Positions 25,846 through 35,533 of a stretch of DNA of 64,000 bases are shown one piece after another (position 1 is the stretch's first letter; each line of letters opens with the position of its first letter). The notes under the pieces are model-generated. The model made no database searches and was not told where the DNA came from. It was given only the letters and a program-made list of their open reading frames with translations. The stretch is from Pedobacter antarcticus (lineage in GTDB: Bacteria > Bacteroidota > Bacteroidia > Sphingobacteriales > Sphingobacteriaceae), in assembly GCF_900112985.1 (NCBI RefSeq), contig NZ_FONS01000008.1, positions 1-64,000 on the forward strand. The letters run 5' to 3'. The position numbers and the translations under genes are program-made.

Positions 25846-26453
25846 TAGCCGAATTTAGGCAGCGCCAGTTTATACCTTACTACAAATATCCGCAAAGCGA
25901 AAATAAATACAATCACCAGGATCTTGGTTACATCCGCTTTCAGGTTAAACTGCAGCAGGGCGAAATAAAGTAACCCTCCACTAATACAAGCAGTCGCGTA
26001 GATCTCTTTTCTGAAAATCAGTGGTATAGTGTTCAACAACGTATCCCTGATAATTCCACCAAAACATCCTGTAATCGTTCCAAGGGCAATGCAGATACCC
26101 GGGCTGAGCCCAAAGGCTATCCCCTTTTGAATGCCGAGTACCGTAAAAAGTCCGAGTCCCAGTGAATCGAACAGGAAAAGGGTGATCTTGAATTTCTTGA
26201 TATGAGTTTTGAAAAAGATAGTCAGCAGGGACGTAATCAGAATCAGCAGACAGTAATTCACATCCCGCATCCATTTAACCGGAGTATCCCCAAGCAGCAT
26301 ATCCCTTACAGTACCTCCACCGATAGAAGTCACAAAAGCTATGATTAATACTCCGAACGGGTCAAGACGCCGCTGCATAGCCGCAAATGAGCCTGAAATC
26401 GCAAAAGCAATCGTCCCCAGTATTTCAATTGTTTGTGTGGTGGTGAATTCCAT
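25842..26453 (-). CDS. TRIC-type cation channel family membrane protein
   Basis: A 203-residue inner-membrane protein of the UPF0126/TRIC family, with seven predicted helices and an internal repeat seen in the paired glycine motifs GGGTVRDMLLGDTP and GGIIRDTLLN. Prokaryotic relatives form trimeric monovalent cation channels; the role in bacteria is not settled. It is convergent with the divIC-like gene. Confidence 0.88.
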   Translation of the reverse strand: MEFTTTQTIEILGTIAFAISGSFAAMQRRLDPFGVLIIAFVTSIGGGTVRDMLLGDTPVKWMRDVNYCLLILITSLLTIFFKTHIKKFKITLFLFDSLGLGLFTVLGIQKGIAFGLSPGICIALGTITGCFGGIIRDTLLNTIPLIFRKEIYATACISGGLLYFALLQFNLKADVTKILVIVFIFALRIFVVRYKLALPKFGY

Positions 26454-26503
26454 ATCTTACCCTAATGTGCGAATTAAACCTGATGAAGAAAAAGAAAGCG
26501 CAT

Positions 26504-26547
26504 AAAAAAAGGTAAAGCCCCATAATCTATGAAGCTTTACCTTTTTT
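26504..26547. terminator. terminator after fabG
   Basis: AAAAAAGGTAAAGC pairs with GCTTTACCTTTTTT around a 15-base loop. On the minus strand the stem ends in a T run, appropriate for fabG. Confidence 0.85.
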
Positions 26548-26561
26548 ATATTAATTCGAGC

Positions 26562-27305
26562 CTATAACATTCCGCCGCAAACAGACAGGACTTGTCCGGT
26601 TACATAAGCACTCATATCGGACGCTAAGAATACACAGACATTAGCTACATCTTCGGCTTCTCCGGCACGTTTCAATGGAATACCATCTTCCCAGCCTTTA
26701 ACCACTTTAGGGTCGAGTACTTCAGTCATTTCTGTTCTGATAAAGCCAGGAGCCACGACATTTGTACGGATATTTCTCGAACCCAGCTCTTTAGCAACCG
26801 ATTTAGAAAAACCGATAATTCCTGCCTTTGAAGCCGCATAATTAGCCTGCCCCGCATTACCCTGAACACCAACTACAGAACTTAAATTGATAAATACACC
26901 CTTCCGGTTTTTCATCATAATTTTCGAAGCTGCCTTAGTCACATTAAATACAGATTTAAGGTTCACATTCAATACATCGTCCCAGTTCTCTTCGCTCATA
27001 CGCATCAGTAAACCGTCTTTCGTAATCCCTGCATTGTTAACTACAATGTCGAGTGTTCCAAAATCTGCAATGATATCTGCAATCAATTTCTCAGCTTCAT
27101 CAAATTTAGATGCATCGGAACGATACCCTTTTACCGTTGTACCGTATGCCTGAAGTTCTTGCTCTAAAGCCTGCCCTTTCTCGACAGAAGATAAATACGT
27201 AAACGCTACATGAGCTCCCTGCTCCGCAAATTTCTCCGCGATCTTACGGCCAATCCCTTTAGAAGCACCAGTAATCAATGCTGTTTTTCCTGCTAATAAT
27301 TTCAT
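26562..27305 (-). CDS. fabG: 3-oxoacyl-ACP reductase (SDR)
   Basis: A 247-residue short-chain dehydrogenase that reduces 3-oxoacyl-ACP with NADPH in fatty-acid elongation. The nucleotide motif ITGASKGIG is at about 11-19, then NNAG, the catalytic Ser in NLSSVVG, YAASK with Tyr and Lys, and the C-terminal block FLASDMSAYVTGQVLSVCGG. The usual neighbours (fabD, acpP, fabF) are absent here, so it may be a stand-alone copy, although motif agreement with FabG is strong. Confidence 0.93.
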   Translation of the reverse strand: MKLLAGKTALITGASKGIGRKIAEKFAEQGAHVAFTYLSSVEKGQALEQELQAYGTTVKGYRSDASKFDEAEKLIADIIADFGTLDIVVNNAGITKDGLLMRMSEENWDDVLNVNLKSVFNVTKAASKIMMKNRKGVFINLSSVVGVQGNAGQANYAASKAGIIGFSKSVAKELGSRNIRTNVVAPGFIRTEMTEVLDPKVVKGWEDGIPLKRAGEAEDVANVCVFLASDMSAYVTGQVLSVCGGML

Positions 27306-27386
27306 TCGTATATTTTTTTAATCTGTGCTGATTCTGCGACCACCACATTTTCAATTAGTTTATTTCAGTATGCCGTTTGCCAGCAA

Positions 27387-28442
27387 TTAAATAGCCGGCT
27401 CCTGCTGACTAAGGCAGTGAAAGCTTCCTAGTCCCCAGATGATGTCAGTCGAATCAATACCAACAACTTCCCTATCGGGAAATGCCTGACGGATAATTTC
27501 CAATGCAGGTTCGTCATTTACATCACGAAAAGTAGGTACAATTACTGCAGCATTTGCAATATAGAAATTTGCATAGGAAGCAGGTAACCTTGTATCTTCA
27601 TAAATCACAGGTGAAGGCATAGGTAACTTTAGAATGTGTAAAGGCTCTCCATTTAATAAGCGCATAGCCTTTAACTCTTCCAGGTTTTCCTGAAGCAAGA
27701 GATAATTCTCATCAAGAGGATTAGATTCTAACACAGTTAATACCGTATTAGCGTTTACAAATCTGGTGATATCATCAATATGCCCATCAGTGTCATCACC
27801 GACAATACCGTCTCCAACCCAAAGTACCTGTTCAGCTCCGTAACACTCCTTCAGAAAGGTTTCGATCTGTTCCTGGTTCAGTTCCGGGTTTCTATTCTCG
27901 TTCAACAAACATGCTCTGGAAGTCAGAATAGTACCAGCCCCGTTAAACTCCACAGAACCTCCTTCCATAACTATTCCAGGGTGAAATACAGGCAGACCAA
28001 AATGATCACCTATGCGTGTTGGAATAACGTCATCCTGCTCAAAAGGAGGATATTTACCTCCCCAAGCGTTATAACCCCAGTCCACGATCATTTTAGGTTC
28101 AGCAGTTCCAGGATTTACCAGAAATGCAGGCCCGTGATCCCGGCACCAGGCATCATTACTTGGATTAAAATAGAATTCAATCTGACTAAGGTCTGCGCCA
28201 GCTTCCACTAACTTACTGGTAGCAAAAGCTTTGGTAGCTTCGTCATTCACATTGATTCTTACCTTTTCACCTTTAGCCACAACCTTAATGAATTCGCAAT
28301 AAGGCGCATAAATCTTATCCAGTTTTCCAGGCCATGATGCCTCTTTATGAGGCCATGTCAGCCAGGTAGCTTCATGTTTTTCCCATTCAGCCGGAAAGCG
28401 GTATCCCGCTTTCTTCGGCGAATTATCAAATAGACTCGTCAT
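27387..28442 (-). CDS. aguA: agmatine deiminase
   Basis: A 351-residue enzyme of the arginine/agmatine deiminase fold that converts agmatine to N-carbamoylputrescine and ammonia. Motifs are WLTWPHKEASWPG, the WCRDHGPAFL block, GGSVEFNGAGTI, DDTDGHIDDITRF with the catalytic His/Asp, and the nucleophile Cys343 in GLGSFHCLSQQ. Its start overlaps the end of aguB by 17 bp, so the two are translated from one message and act in sequence. Confidence 0.95.
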   Translation of the reverse strand: MTSLFDNSPKKAGYRFPAEWEKHEATWLTWPHKEASWPGKLDKIYAPYCEFIKVVAKGEKVRINVNDEATKAFATSKLVEAGADLSQIEFYFNPSNDAWCRDHGPAFLVNPGTAEPKMIVDWGYNAWGGKYPPFEQDDVIPTRIGDHFGLPVFHPGIVMEGGSVEFNGAGTILTSRACLLNENRNPELNQEQIETFLKECYGAEQVLWVGDGIVGDDTDGHIDDITRFVNANTVLTVLESNPLDENYLLLQENLEELKAMRLLNGEPLHILKLPMPSPVIYEDTRLPASYANFYIANAAVIVPTFRDVNDEPALEIIRQAFPDREVVGIDSTDIIWGLGSFHCLSQQEPAI

Positions 28443-29301
28443 CTAAATATCTTTTAGTGATTTGTCCGTAACTATCAATTCTTCTGTCCCTTAAAAAAGG
28501 CCAGTGTGTCCGGTAACTATCCGACTTAGAAAGATCAAGTTCTACAACCTTCAATTCCTCTGCACTATGAGAAGCCTGGTATAACAACGAGCCAAAAGGA
28601 TTAGACACAAAGGAACCTCCCCAGAAAGAAACACCTGCTTCTTCTCCCACACGGTTAATACTAACTACAGGTATGCCATTGGCAATAGCGTGGGAACGCT
28701 GAATAGTCTGCCATGCGTTATACTGCTCTTTATTGGTTTCTTCATCCTGAGTAGTTGCCCAGCCAATAGCTGTCGGGTAAACCAGGAAATCTGCTCCCAT
28801 AAGCGCTGTTAAACGAGCAGCTTCAGGGTACCACTGATCCCAGCAGATCAATACACCAATTTTCGCATATTTAGTTTTGAACACCTTATAACCAAGATCA
28901 CCAGGTGTAAAATAAAATTTCTCATAAAATCCCGGATCATCAGGAATATGCATCTTACGGTACTTACCAAGGTAAGCGCCATCAGCATCCAGTACAGCAG
29001 TTGTATTGTGGTAGATTCCAGCTGCTCTTTTTTCAAAGAGAGAAGCAATGATTACCACGTTCAGTTCTGCTGCAATTACCGATAAGGCATCTGTAGACGG
29101 ACCCGGAATACTTTCTGCCAGTTTGAAGTTGTCATAGTTCTCTTCATCGCAGAAATAAAGCGATGTAAAAAGCTCCTGCAGACAGACAACCTGTGCCCCC
29201 TGTGCTGCAATTTCACGGATTTTTACGATTGCTTTATCTAAATTTTCTTGTTTGTTACTGGTACAACTCATCTGCACCAATCCAACTTGTACTTTAGCCA
29301 T
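28426..29301 (-). CDS. aguB: N-carbamoylputrescine amidohydrolase
   Basis: A 291-residue nitrilase-superfamily enzyme that hydrolyses N-carbamoylputrescine to putrescine, CO2 and ammonia. The catalytic triad is visible: Glu43 (CLQELFTSLYF), Lys116 (KYRKMHIPDD) and Cys153 (LICWDQWYPE). It is the first gene of the aguB-aguA pair. With agmatine from arginine decarboxylase (not in the window), the pair gives the plant-like route to putrescine. Confidence 0.95.
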   Translation of the reverse strand: MAKVQVGLVQMSCTSNKQENLDKAIVKIREIAAQGAQVVCLQELFTSLYFCDEENYDNFKLAESIPGPSTDALSVIAAELNVVIIASLFEKRAAGIYHNTTAVLDADGAYLGKYRKMHIPDDPGFYEKFYFTPGDLGYKVFKTKYAKIGVLICWDQWYPEAARLTALMGADFLVYPTAIGWATTQDEETNKEQYNAWQTIQRSHAIANGIPVVSINRVGEEAGVSFWGGSFVSNPFGSLLYQASHSAEELKVVELDLSKSDSYRTHWPFLRDRRIDSYGQITKRYLDDESI

Positions 29302-29325
29302 TCTTTATTAACAAATAATTTATTG

Positions 29326-29333
29326 CAAAGTTA
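29326..29333 (-). promoter_or_regulatory. -7 box for aguB-aguA
   Basis: TAACTTTG on the minus strand matches TAnnTTTG, 24 bp before the aguB ATG. Confidence 0.45.
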
Positions 29334-29363
29334 GCCAAAAAAAATAAAAGATGTGTGTAAGCT

Positions 29364-29567
29364 TCAGGAACCAATAGTGTCTCTGTATTCCTGCTGTAAA
29401 GCGAAAAGGCAGGCCGCACAAAGGCAGCTCTCATAGTTTTCACTAATGTACTGTACTTCATTCAGGTCCAGATGAACCACACTGCACTGGCATTTGGTAT
29501 AAGAATTGGCCTTACACTCTATAGGTGTACCACAGCGTTCGCAAGGTATGATTTCGTGTTTAGCCAT
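29364..29567 (-). CDS. cysteine-rich CWC-family mini-protein
   Basis: A 67-residue protein with eight cysteines: C9, C12, C18, C26, C28, C48, C50 and C53 (PCERCGTPIEC, KCQC, CLCAAC). This matches the small CWC family, probably zinc-binding and cytoplasmic, of unknown function. It sits between nrdA and aguB on the same strand with its own -7 box five bases before the start codon. Confidence 0.82.
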   Translation of the reverse strand: MAKHEIIPCERCGTPIECKANSYTKCQCSVVHLDLNEVQYISENYESCLCAACLFALQQEYRDTIGS

Positions 29568-29572
29568 TATTA

Positions 29573-29580
29573 CAAAGATA
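29573..29580 (-). promoter_or_regulatory. -7 box abutting the CWC gene start
   Basis: TATCTTTG on the minus strand matches TAnnTTTG and ends five bases before the ATG at 29567, so any transcript would be leaderless or nearly so. No -33 TTG is clear. Confidence 0.45.
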
Positions 29581-29662
29581 CAAGATCAGGAATTAATGCA
29601 GTTCTGCTTGCCGTTTAAAATGACAATAGGTTTACGGCATAATAAATTCCCTTTTAAATAAA

Positions 29663-29691
29663 AAGGCTGCTTAACAGAGTTAAACAGCCTT
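29663..29691 (-). terminator. terminator after nrdA
   Basis: AAGGCTGCTTAA pairs with TTAAACAGCCTT (one mismatch) around CAGAG. On the minus strand TTTTTATTT follows. Confidence 0.75.
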
Positions 29692-29714
29692 GTAAATTAT
29701 AATATAATTATGAA

Positions 29715-32093
29715 TTAACCTGAACAGCTAATACAACCTTCTTCCATTGAACATACCGGGCCATCAGTAATTTCCTCCACTGCCTGATCAATCTGAGCCG
29801 GAATAACGGGTTCCATATTTTTACCAGCCTGATTCTCGACAGTAAATTTAACCGCTTGGGAGGCAGCCTGCGTACGTAAATAATACATACCTGTTTTCAA
29901 ACCTTTCTTCCAGGCATAGAAATGCATCGAGGTCAGTTTAGAAGTATTTGGAGCATTGATAAACAGATTCAGCGATTGTGACTGGCAGATATAAGCTCCC
30001 CTGTCAGCAGCCATATCGATTATACTGCGCATTTTAATTTCCCATACTGTTTTGTAGAGTTCTTTGATATAGTCAGGAATCTCTGCAATATGCTGAATAG
30101 ATCCGTTAGCGAGGATAATCCTGTCTTTCATAGCCGGAGTCCATAAACCAAGAGCGACCAGGTCTTTCAACAAATGTTTATTAACGACGATAAACTCTCC
30201 GCTTAATACTCTTCTTGTATAAATATTTGACGTATATGGCTCAAAACATTCATTATTACCCAGAATCTGAGATGTCGATGCAGTAGGCATTGGCGCTACA
30301 AGCAGCGAGTTACGTACACCATCTTTCATTACTTTGGTACGTAAAGTTTCCCAGTCCCAACGATTACTTTCCGGTTTAACATTCCAAAGATCAAACTGGA
30401 ATTTACCCTTTGACAATGGAGAACCCTCAAAAGTCTGATAAGCACCTTCTTTAACTGCCAGATCATGAGAAGCAGTCATTGCAGCAAAATAGATCGTTTC
30501 AAAAATCTCTTTGTTGAGCTCTTTTGCAGCTTCACTCTCGAAAGGTAAACGCATCAGAATAAAAGCATCTGCCAATCCTTGTACACCCAGCCCAACCGGA
30601 CGGTGACGCATATTGGAATTTCTTGCTTCTTCTATTGGATAGTAATTGTGATCTATGATTTTGTTCAGGTTAATTGTAACCTGGTAAGTGACGTCATATA
30701 AACGCTGATGATCGAACTCTCCGTTAATAACATAACGCGGCAATGCCAGGGAAGCCAGGTTACAAACAGCAACCTCATCTTTAGACGTATATTCTATAAT
30801 TTCAGTACAAAGGTTAGAGCTTTTGATTGTACCCAGATTCTGCTGATTAGATTTACTGTTCGCAGCGTCCTTATATAACAAATAAGGCGTACCGGTTTCT
30901 ATCTGTGAATCCAGAATAGCAAACCATAATTCCTGCGCTTTGATAGTTTTACGCGCTCTTCCTTCTTTTTCGTAACGCTCGTATAAAGCATTAAACTCTT
31001 CACCGAAGCAATCTGCCAGACCAGGAGCTTCATGCGGACAGAATAAACTCCAGTCCTCATTAGCTTCCACACGTTGCATAAACAAATCACTTACCCAAAG
31101 GGCATAGAATAGGTCACGCGCACGCATTTCCTCTTTACCATGATTTTTACGCAGGTCCAGGAATGCGATTACATCAGCATGCCATGGCTCAAGATAGATA
31201 GCAAAAGCACCTTTCCGCTTGCCACCACCCTGGTCTACATAACGCGCAGTATCATTAAATACCTTTAGCATAGGAACAATACCGTTACTGGTTCCATTGG
31301 TACCGCTGATATAAGAACCAGTAGCACGCACATTATGAATACTCAGTCCGATACCACCTGCACTCTGAGATATCTTAGCAGTTTGTTTTAACGTATCATA
31401 GATTCCCTCAATACTATCATCCTGCATAGTTAACAGGAAGCAGGAAGACATCTGTGGTTTTGGAGTCGCTGCATTAAATAACGTAGGGGTAGCATGTGTA
31501 AACCAACGCTCACTCATTAGGTTATATGTAGCAATTGCACTTTCGATATCTGATTTGTGGATACCTACAGCAACACGCATAAATAGATGTTGCGGACGCT
31601 CCACAATCTGACCGTTTACTTTAAGCAAATAAGATTTTTCAAGTGTTTTGAACCCGAAGTAATCAAAACCAAAATCGCGGTCATAAATAATAGTGCTGTC
31701 CAACAGGTCTGCATTCTCCTGGATAACCTCCCAAACGTCTTCTGCAATTAGCGAAGCAGACTTATCCGTTTTAGGATCTATATATTTGTACAACATTTCC
31801 ATCGTCTTAGAAAACGACTTCGTGGTGTTCTTATGTAAATTTGACACAGCAATTCTTGAGGCAAGCAAAGCATAATCCGGATGCTTTGTAGTCAGGGAAG
31901 CTGCTGTTTCCGCAGCCAGGTTATCCAGCTCGGAGGTGGTAACGCCGTCATACAGACCTTCAATTACCTTTTTAGCCACATCAATAGGATCAACCAGCTC
32001 TGCATTAAAGCCATAGCAGAGTTTTTCGATGCGTGCTGTAATTTTATCAAACCGCACGGCTTCTTTGCGGCCATCTCTTTTTTCTACGAACAT
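29715..32093 (-). CDS. nrdA: class Ia ribonucleotide reductase, large subunit
   Basis: A 792-residue catalytic subunit that makes dNDPs. An ATP-cone starts at residue 1 ([18 protein letters not shown]) for allosteric control. The barrel includes [20 protein letters not shown] with one active-site Cys, [20 protein letters not shown] with another, and [19 protein letters not shown]. The end, [12 protein letters not shown], holds the C-x-x-C shuttle that is re-reduced by thioredoxin. It is the second gene after nrdB (55-bp gap), an order that puts the radical subunit first. Confidence 0.97.
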   Translation of the reverse strand: MFVEKRDGRKEAVRFDKITARIEKLCYGFNAELVDPIDVAKKVIEGLYDGVTTSELDNLAAETAASLTTKHPDYALLASRIAVSNLHKNTTKSFSKTMEMLYKYIDPKTDKSASLIAEDVWEVIQENADLLDSTIIYDRDFGFDYFGFKTLEKSYLLKVNGQIVERPQHLFMRVAVGIHKSDIESAIATYNLMSERWFTHATPTLFNAATPKPQMSSCFLLTMQDDSIEGIYDTLKQTAKISQSAGGIGLSIHNVRATGSYISGTNGTSNGIVPMLKVFNDTARYVDQGGGKRKGAFAIYLEPWHADVIAFLDLRKNHGKEEMRARDLFYALWVSDLFMQRVEANEDWSLFCPHEAPGLADCFGEEFNALYERYEKEGRARKTIKAQELWFAILDSQIETGTPYLLYKDAANSKSNQQNLGTIKSSNLCTEIIEYTSKDEVAVCNLASLALPRYVINGEFDHQRLYDVTYQVTINLNKIIDHNYYPIEEARNSNMRHRPVGLGVQGLADAFILMRLPFESEAAKELNKEIFETIYFAAMTASHDLAVKEGAYQTFEGSPLSKGKFQFDLWNVKPESNRWDWETLRTKVMKDGVRNSLLVAPMPTASTSQILGNNECFEPYTSNIYTRRVLSGEFIVVNKHLLKDLVALGLWTPAMKDRIILANGSIQHIAEIPDYIKELYKTVWEIKMRSIIDMAADRGAYICQSQSLNLFINAPNTSKLTSMHFYAWKKGLKTGMYYLRTQAASQAVKFTVENQAGKNMEPVIPAQIDQAVEEITDGPVCSMEEGCISCSG

Positions 32094-32148
32094 ATCTCTT
32101 TATTTTTTGACCATGCCGGTGCAAGCCGGCCGGAAATTAATTAATTAT

Positions 32149-33159
32149 CTAAAAATCATCATCAAGTGAGAAAGCCGATGCTTTGTCTTCCGAAGAAGTT
32201 AATACTCCACTTTTCTGATAGTCACCAACCCTTTTCTCAAAGAAGTTTGTTTTGCCCTGCAGGGAGATCATCTCCATGAAATCAAACGGATTAGTTGCAT
32301 GATATATTTTATCATAGCCGAGTTCAGCTGACCATCTGTCTGCTACAAATTCAATGTACTGAGACATTAGTTTTGCATTCATACCAATTAAAGCAACAGG
32401 CAATGCATCAGTCACAAATTCTTTTTCAATTTCAACTGCATTTTTAATGATACCATGTACTGCTTCCTGTGTTAACCTGTTCTTCAGCATTTTGTACAGC
32501 AGGCAGGCGAATTCGCAATGCATCCCCTCATCCCTGGAGATCAACTCATTACTGAATGTAAGCCCTGGCATCAGACCACGTTTTTTCAACCAGAAGATTG
32601 AACAGAAACTTCCGCTGAAGAAAATACCTTCAACAGCAGCAAATGCAACCAATCTTTCTGCAAAATTTCCGTTGTCAATCCAGCGCAATGCCCATTCCGC
32701 TTTTTTCTTTACGCAGGGAACCGTATCTATTGCATGGAAAAGCCTGTCTTTTTCTGCTTCATCTTTAATATAAGTATCGATCAGCAAAGCGTAAGTTTCC
32801 GAATGAATGTTTTCCATCATGATCTGGAAACCATAAAAACAGCGGGCTTCCGGTAACTGCACTTCGCTCATGAAGTTTACCGCCAGGTTTTCGTTTACAA
32901 TACCGTCGCTCGCAGAAAAGAAGGCCAGAATATGAGAAATAAAGTGACGCTCACCATCATTCAGATTATCCCAGTGTTTCTGATCGTCAGAAAGATCAAT
33001 TTCTTCAGCGGTCCAGAAACTGGCTTCGCTCTTTTTGTACATCTCCCAGATTTCAGGATACTTGATGGGCAAAAGCACAAAACGGTCTTTATTTTCTCTC
33101 AGTAATACTTCTTCTTCTTCTACCATAGGATTTATTTTTATTTGACGTCTCTCCAGCAT
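32149..33159 (-). CDS. nrdB: class Ia ribonucleotide reductase, radical subunit
   Basis: A 336-residue di-iron subunit that stores the tyrosyl radical. Ligands and the radical site are in place: Asp85 ([13 protein letters not shown]), Glu116 and His119 ([12 protein letters not shown]), radical Tyr123, and later EGIFFSGSF and [15 protein letters not shown] with further ligands. The N-terminus could begin at residue 12 (MVEEEEV) instead. The C-terminal tail SAFSLDDDF should bind NrdA. It heads the nrdB-nrdA operon. Confidence 0.96.
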   Translation of the reverse strand: MLERRQIKINPMVEEEEVLLRENKDRFVLLPIKYPEIWEMYKKSEASFWTAEEIDLSDDQKHWDNLNDGERHFISHILAFFSASDGIVNENLAVNFMSEVQLPEARCFYGFQIMMENIHSETYALLIDTYIKDEAEKDRLFHAIDTVPCVKKKAEWALRWIDNGNFAERLVAFAAVEGIFFSGSFCSIFWLKKRGLMPGLTFSNELISRDEGMHCEFACLLYKMLKNRLTQEAVHGIIKNAVEIEKEFVTDALPVALIGMNAKLMSQYIEFVADRWSAELGYDKIYHATNPFDFMEMISLQGKTNFFEKRVGDYQKSGVLTSSEDKASAFSLDDDF

Positions 33160-33300
33160 GACTTCACCACTACATTCATTCCTTCGGCAGGCGGAGTGGA
33201 TTTTTTAAAACGTGAAGCTGGCATAGAAAAACTTAATGATTTAACAATTAAACGTTTACACGTAAACTACGGACTAACCCCCGGTTACTTTTGTTATAAA

Positions 33301-33329
33301 CAAATATAATCCCTGCGACTTTCAAACAA
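33301..33329 (-). promoter_or_regulatory. promoter of nrdB-nrdA
   Basis: On the minus strand TATATTTG (33301-33308) and TTG (33327-33329) are 18 bp apart. The leader to nrdB is about 140 nt. The remainder of the 277-bp gap holds two DnaA-like boxes and no gene. Confidence 0.55.
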
Positions 33330-33338
33330 TAGCAATAG

Positions 33339-33347
33339 TTGTTCACA
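33339..33347 (+). promoter_or_regulatory. DnaA-like box (imperfect)
   Basis: TTGTTCACA, one base from the relaxed DnaA box TTwTnCACA. It lies just upstream of the nrdB -33 element and 20 bp from a perfect box. Confidence 0.4.
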
Positions 33348-33358
33348 AGCGGACGTAG

Positions 33359-33367
33359 TTATCCACA
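33359..33367 (+). promoter_or_regulatory. DnaA box
   Basis: TTATCCACA is a perfect match to the strict DnaA box. Its position, about 30 bp upstream of the nrdB -33 element, recalls DnaA control of nrdAB in E. coli. Confidence 0.5.
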
Positions 33368-33436
33368 CTGTGCGAAAAAACTGACAGATTGTTTACGGAT
33401 TAGATTTGGATTGTGAAGGTGTCGCTGTTGAAGAAA

Positions 33437-33820
33437 TTACGATTCAACGTCGTAGGAGATCTTTACTTTAGAGTGGCCTTTGCCAAAAATACCTATTTCT
33501 TTCGCGGCACTCTCGGAAACATCAATAATGTATTTTTTGGTGAAGGGCCCGCGGTCGTTGATTTTTACCGTAACGCTTTTCCCATTACTTATATTAGTAA
33601 CCGTAACCATTGTTCCGAAAGGGAGGGAACGATGCGCAGCTGTAAAACGACTCTTCCGATACCGGACACCACTGGACGTTTTGCGGCCCTCAAACTTTCT
33701 ATGATAGTAAGTAGCAAGACCACTTTTTATAGTTGCTGTACTGTCTAACCCTGTAGTATCTTCCTGCGCCTGAACTTTTAAAAACAGGAATATGCTGCAT
33801 AAAAGCAAACAATATTTCAT
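33437..33820 (-). CDS. secreted RlpA-like double-psi beta-barrel protein
   Basis: A 127-residue secreted protein: signal peptide MKYCLLLCSIFLFLKVQAQ, then one double-psi beta-barrel domain (SGLATYYHRKFEGRKTSSG, SLPFGTMVTVTN, VKINDRGPF, DVSESAAKEIG), as in RlpA, which cleaves naked septal glycan strands. It has no SPOR domain, so it is shorter than E. coli RlpA. An open frame reaches 33862, but the promoter overlaps that extension; ATG 33820 gives the signal peptide. Confidence 0.88.
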   Translation of the reverse strand: MKYCLLLCSIFLFLKVQAQEDTTGLDSTATIKSGLATYYHRKFEGRKTSSGVRYRKSRFTAAHRSLPFGTMVTVTNISNGKSVTVKINDRGPFTKKYIIDVSESAAKEIGIFGKGHSKVKISYDVES

Positions 33821-33842
33821 ATAATTTTTGTTGGTGAAGAGC

Positions 33843-33874
33843 CAAAGATAAACAAAAAACATCTACCCCTCCAA
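33843..33874 (-). promoter_or_regulatory. promoter of the RlpA-like gene
   Basis: TATCTTTG (33843-33850 on the minus strand) and TTG (33872-33874) are 21 bp apart. The box is 22 bp before ATG 33820. Confidence 0.55.
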
Positions 33875-33879
33875 AACAA

Positions 33880-33910
33880 AAATACCCAATGACCTGATCA
33901 TCGGGTATTT
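33880..33910 (-). terminator. terminator after msrB
   Basis: A 13-bp stem with one G-U type mismatch (33880-33892 with 33898-33910) around CCTGA. A T-rich tract follows on the minus strand. Confidence 0.8.
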
Positions 33911-33929
33911 ACGTAATTCCGAACTTGCT

Positions 33930-34418
33930 TTACTTCGCGTCAGGAACGAAATTCATAGAGACTGAGTTGACACAATGACGTGTACTTTTAGCGGTAAATC
34001 CTTCACCAACAAATACGTGTCCGAGGTGGGCTTTACAGTTTGCACATACGATTTCGGTACGTGATCCGTCAGCATCCGGAATACGTAAAACGGCCCCTTT
34101 TATCTCATCGTCAAAACTTGGCCATCCGCACTGTGCATCAAATTTAGTCTCTGAACGGTACAAAGGTGCATTGCATCTTTTACAGGTATAAGTACCTTTT
34201 GCTGTATTATTGAGTAATTCACCGGTTCCCGGATACTCGGTCCCTTTGCGGACAATTACATCTTCTTCTTCCTTGGTTAATTTATTCCATTCCATAGCAT
34301 TCGTGTTTTTTTTAACCGGAACCTGAGCAGGTTTCTGGGCACATGCCTGCAGACTACCCAGCAAGAGGAATCCGGCAAACAGTACTAAATTATTGATTAT
34401 TGAACTTAAACGTTTCAT
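33930..34418 (-). CDS. msrB: envelope methionine-R-sulfoxide reductase
   Basis: A 162-residue MsrB that repairs oxidised methionine. Unlike the cytoplasmic form it has a signal peptide with lipobox LQAC (lipid Cys26), so it should act in the envelope. The MsrB domain starts at WNKLTKEEEDVIVRKGTE. Two C-x-x-C zinc pairs (CKRC, CANC), CGWPSF and the catalytic Cys149 in RHCVNSVSMNF are visible. The usual N of NSASL is kept but the following residues are VSM. Confidence 0.93.
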   Translation of the reverse strand: MKRLSSIINNLVLFAGFLLLGSLQACAQKPAQVPVKKNTNAMEWNKLTKEEEDVIVRKGTEYPGTGELLNNTAKGTYTCKRCNAPLYRSETKFDAQCGWPSFDDEIKGAVLRIPDADGSRTEIVCANCKAHLGHVFVGEGFTAKSTRHCVNSVSMNFVPDAK

Positions 34419-34526
34419 ATGTATGTAATTGTTTTAAGAGAATGAACAAACTGGATTCCCAGGGATCTTCTGTGTCATTTCATATACGGCTAACGCAAAC
34501 ATCCGGATTTAATTACAGGGCAAAAA

Positions 34527-34557
34527 AAAACCTTCCCGGATTTGCCGGAAAGGTTTT
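34527..34557 (-). terminator. terminator after sucD
   Basis: AAAACCTTCCCGG pairs with CCGGAAAGGTTTT (one mismatch) around a 5-base loop; a T run follows on the minus strand. Confidence 0.82.
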
Positions 34558-34577
34558 GAGGATGATTAATCCAAAAA

Positions 34578-35450
34578 CTATTTTTTAAGCAGTTCAGCCA
34601 TAGCTTCACCGATTTCAGCAGGACTTTCTACCACACGGATACCACACTCAGCCATAATTTTCATTTTGGCAGCAGCAGTATCGTCAGCACCACCAACAAT
34701 CGCACCGGCATGACCCATTCTACGGCCTGCAGGAGCAGTTTGTCCAGCGATAAAACCTACAACTGGTTTTGTGCCATTTTCTTTGATCCATAAAGCAGCT
34801 TCTGCTTCCATACCACCACCGATTTCACCAATCATGATGATACCTTCAGTTTCAGGATCGTTCATTAGCAATTCAACCGCTTGTTTGGTTGTTGTACCAA
34901 TGATCGGGTCACCACCAATACCGATAGCAGTAGTAATGCCTAAACCAGCTTTAACAACCTGGTCAACTGCTTCATAAGTAAGCGTTCCTGATTTAGAAAC
35001 AACACCAACTGTACCTTTTTTGAAGATAAAACCTGGCATAATACCAATTTTAGCTTCATCAGCAGTAATGATACCAGGACAATTAGGACCGATTAAACGG
35101 CAGTCTTTATCAGCAATATATTCTTTAACCTGAATCATATCCTTTGTCGGGATACCTTCAGTAATACATACAATAACTTTAATTCCAGCTTCAGCAGCTT
35201 CCATGATAGCGTCCGCAGCAAATGCTGGTGGAACAAAGATGATAGATACATTAGCGCCAGCTTTATCAACTGCATCTTTAACCGTGTTAAAAACCGGTCT
35301 TTCCAGATGAGTTTGTCCGCCCTTACCAGGAGTAACCCCGCCAACTACATTAGTTCCGTATTCTATCATTTGTGAAGCATGGTAAGTACCTTCATTTCCG
35401 GTAAAACCTTGTACAATTACTTTCGAATCTTTATTTACTAAAACACTCAT
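34578..35450 (-). CDS. sucD: succinyl-CoA synthetase, alpha subunit
   Basis: A 290-residue TCA-cycle subunit that, with SucC, converts succinyl-CoA to succinate with formation of a nucleoside triphosphate. It has the CoA-binding Rossmann start [39 protein letters not shown] and the phosphorylated His in GHAGAIVGG. sucC is not adjacent; sucD stands alone between its own promoter and terminator. Confidence 0.96.
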   Translation of the reverse strand: MSVLVNKDSKVIVQGFTGNEGTYHASQMIEYGTNVVGGVTPGKGGQTHLERPVFNTVKDAVDKAGANVSIIFVPPAFAADAIMEAAEAGIKVIVCITEGIPTKDMIQVKEYIADKDCRLIGPNCPGIITADEAKIGIMPGFIFKKGTVGVVSKSGTLTYEAVDQVVKAGLGITTAIGIGGDPIIGTTTKQAVELLMNDPETEGIIMIGEIGGGMEAEAALWIKENGTKPVVGFIAGQTAPAGRRMGHAGAIVGGADDTAAAKMKIMAECGIRVVESPAEIGEAMAELLKK

Positions 35451-35469
35451 GTATCTATTTTTTTTTATG

Positions 35470-35499
35470 CAAATCTAAGATTATTGAATGGAATGCCAA
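35470..35499 (-). promoter_or_regulatory. promoter of sucD
   Basis: TAGATTTG (35470-35477 on the minus strand) and TTG (35497-35499) are 19 bp apart. The box is 19 bp before the ATG. Confidence 0.6.
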
Positions 35500-35533
35500 A
35501 TCCTATTTGTCACAATAATAAAAAGAAAAAAAC

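Noticed and set aside
27780..28211. 143-codon open frame antisense to aguA
   Set aside because: Shadow of a well-supported enzyme gene; no domain features in the translation.
33339..33367. DnaA boxes as a replication origin
   Set aside because: Only one perfect box, no AT-rich unwinding region with clustered boxes and no dnaA, dnaN or other origin genes nearby.
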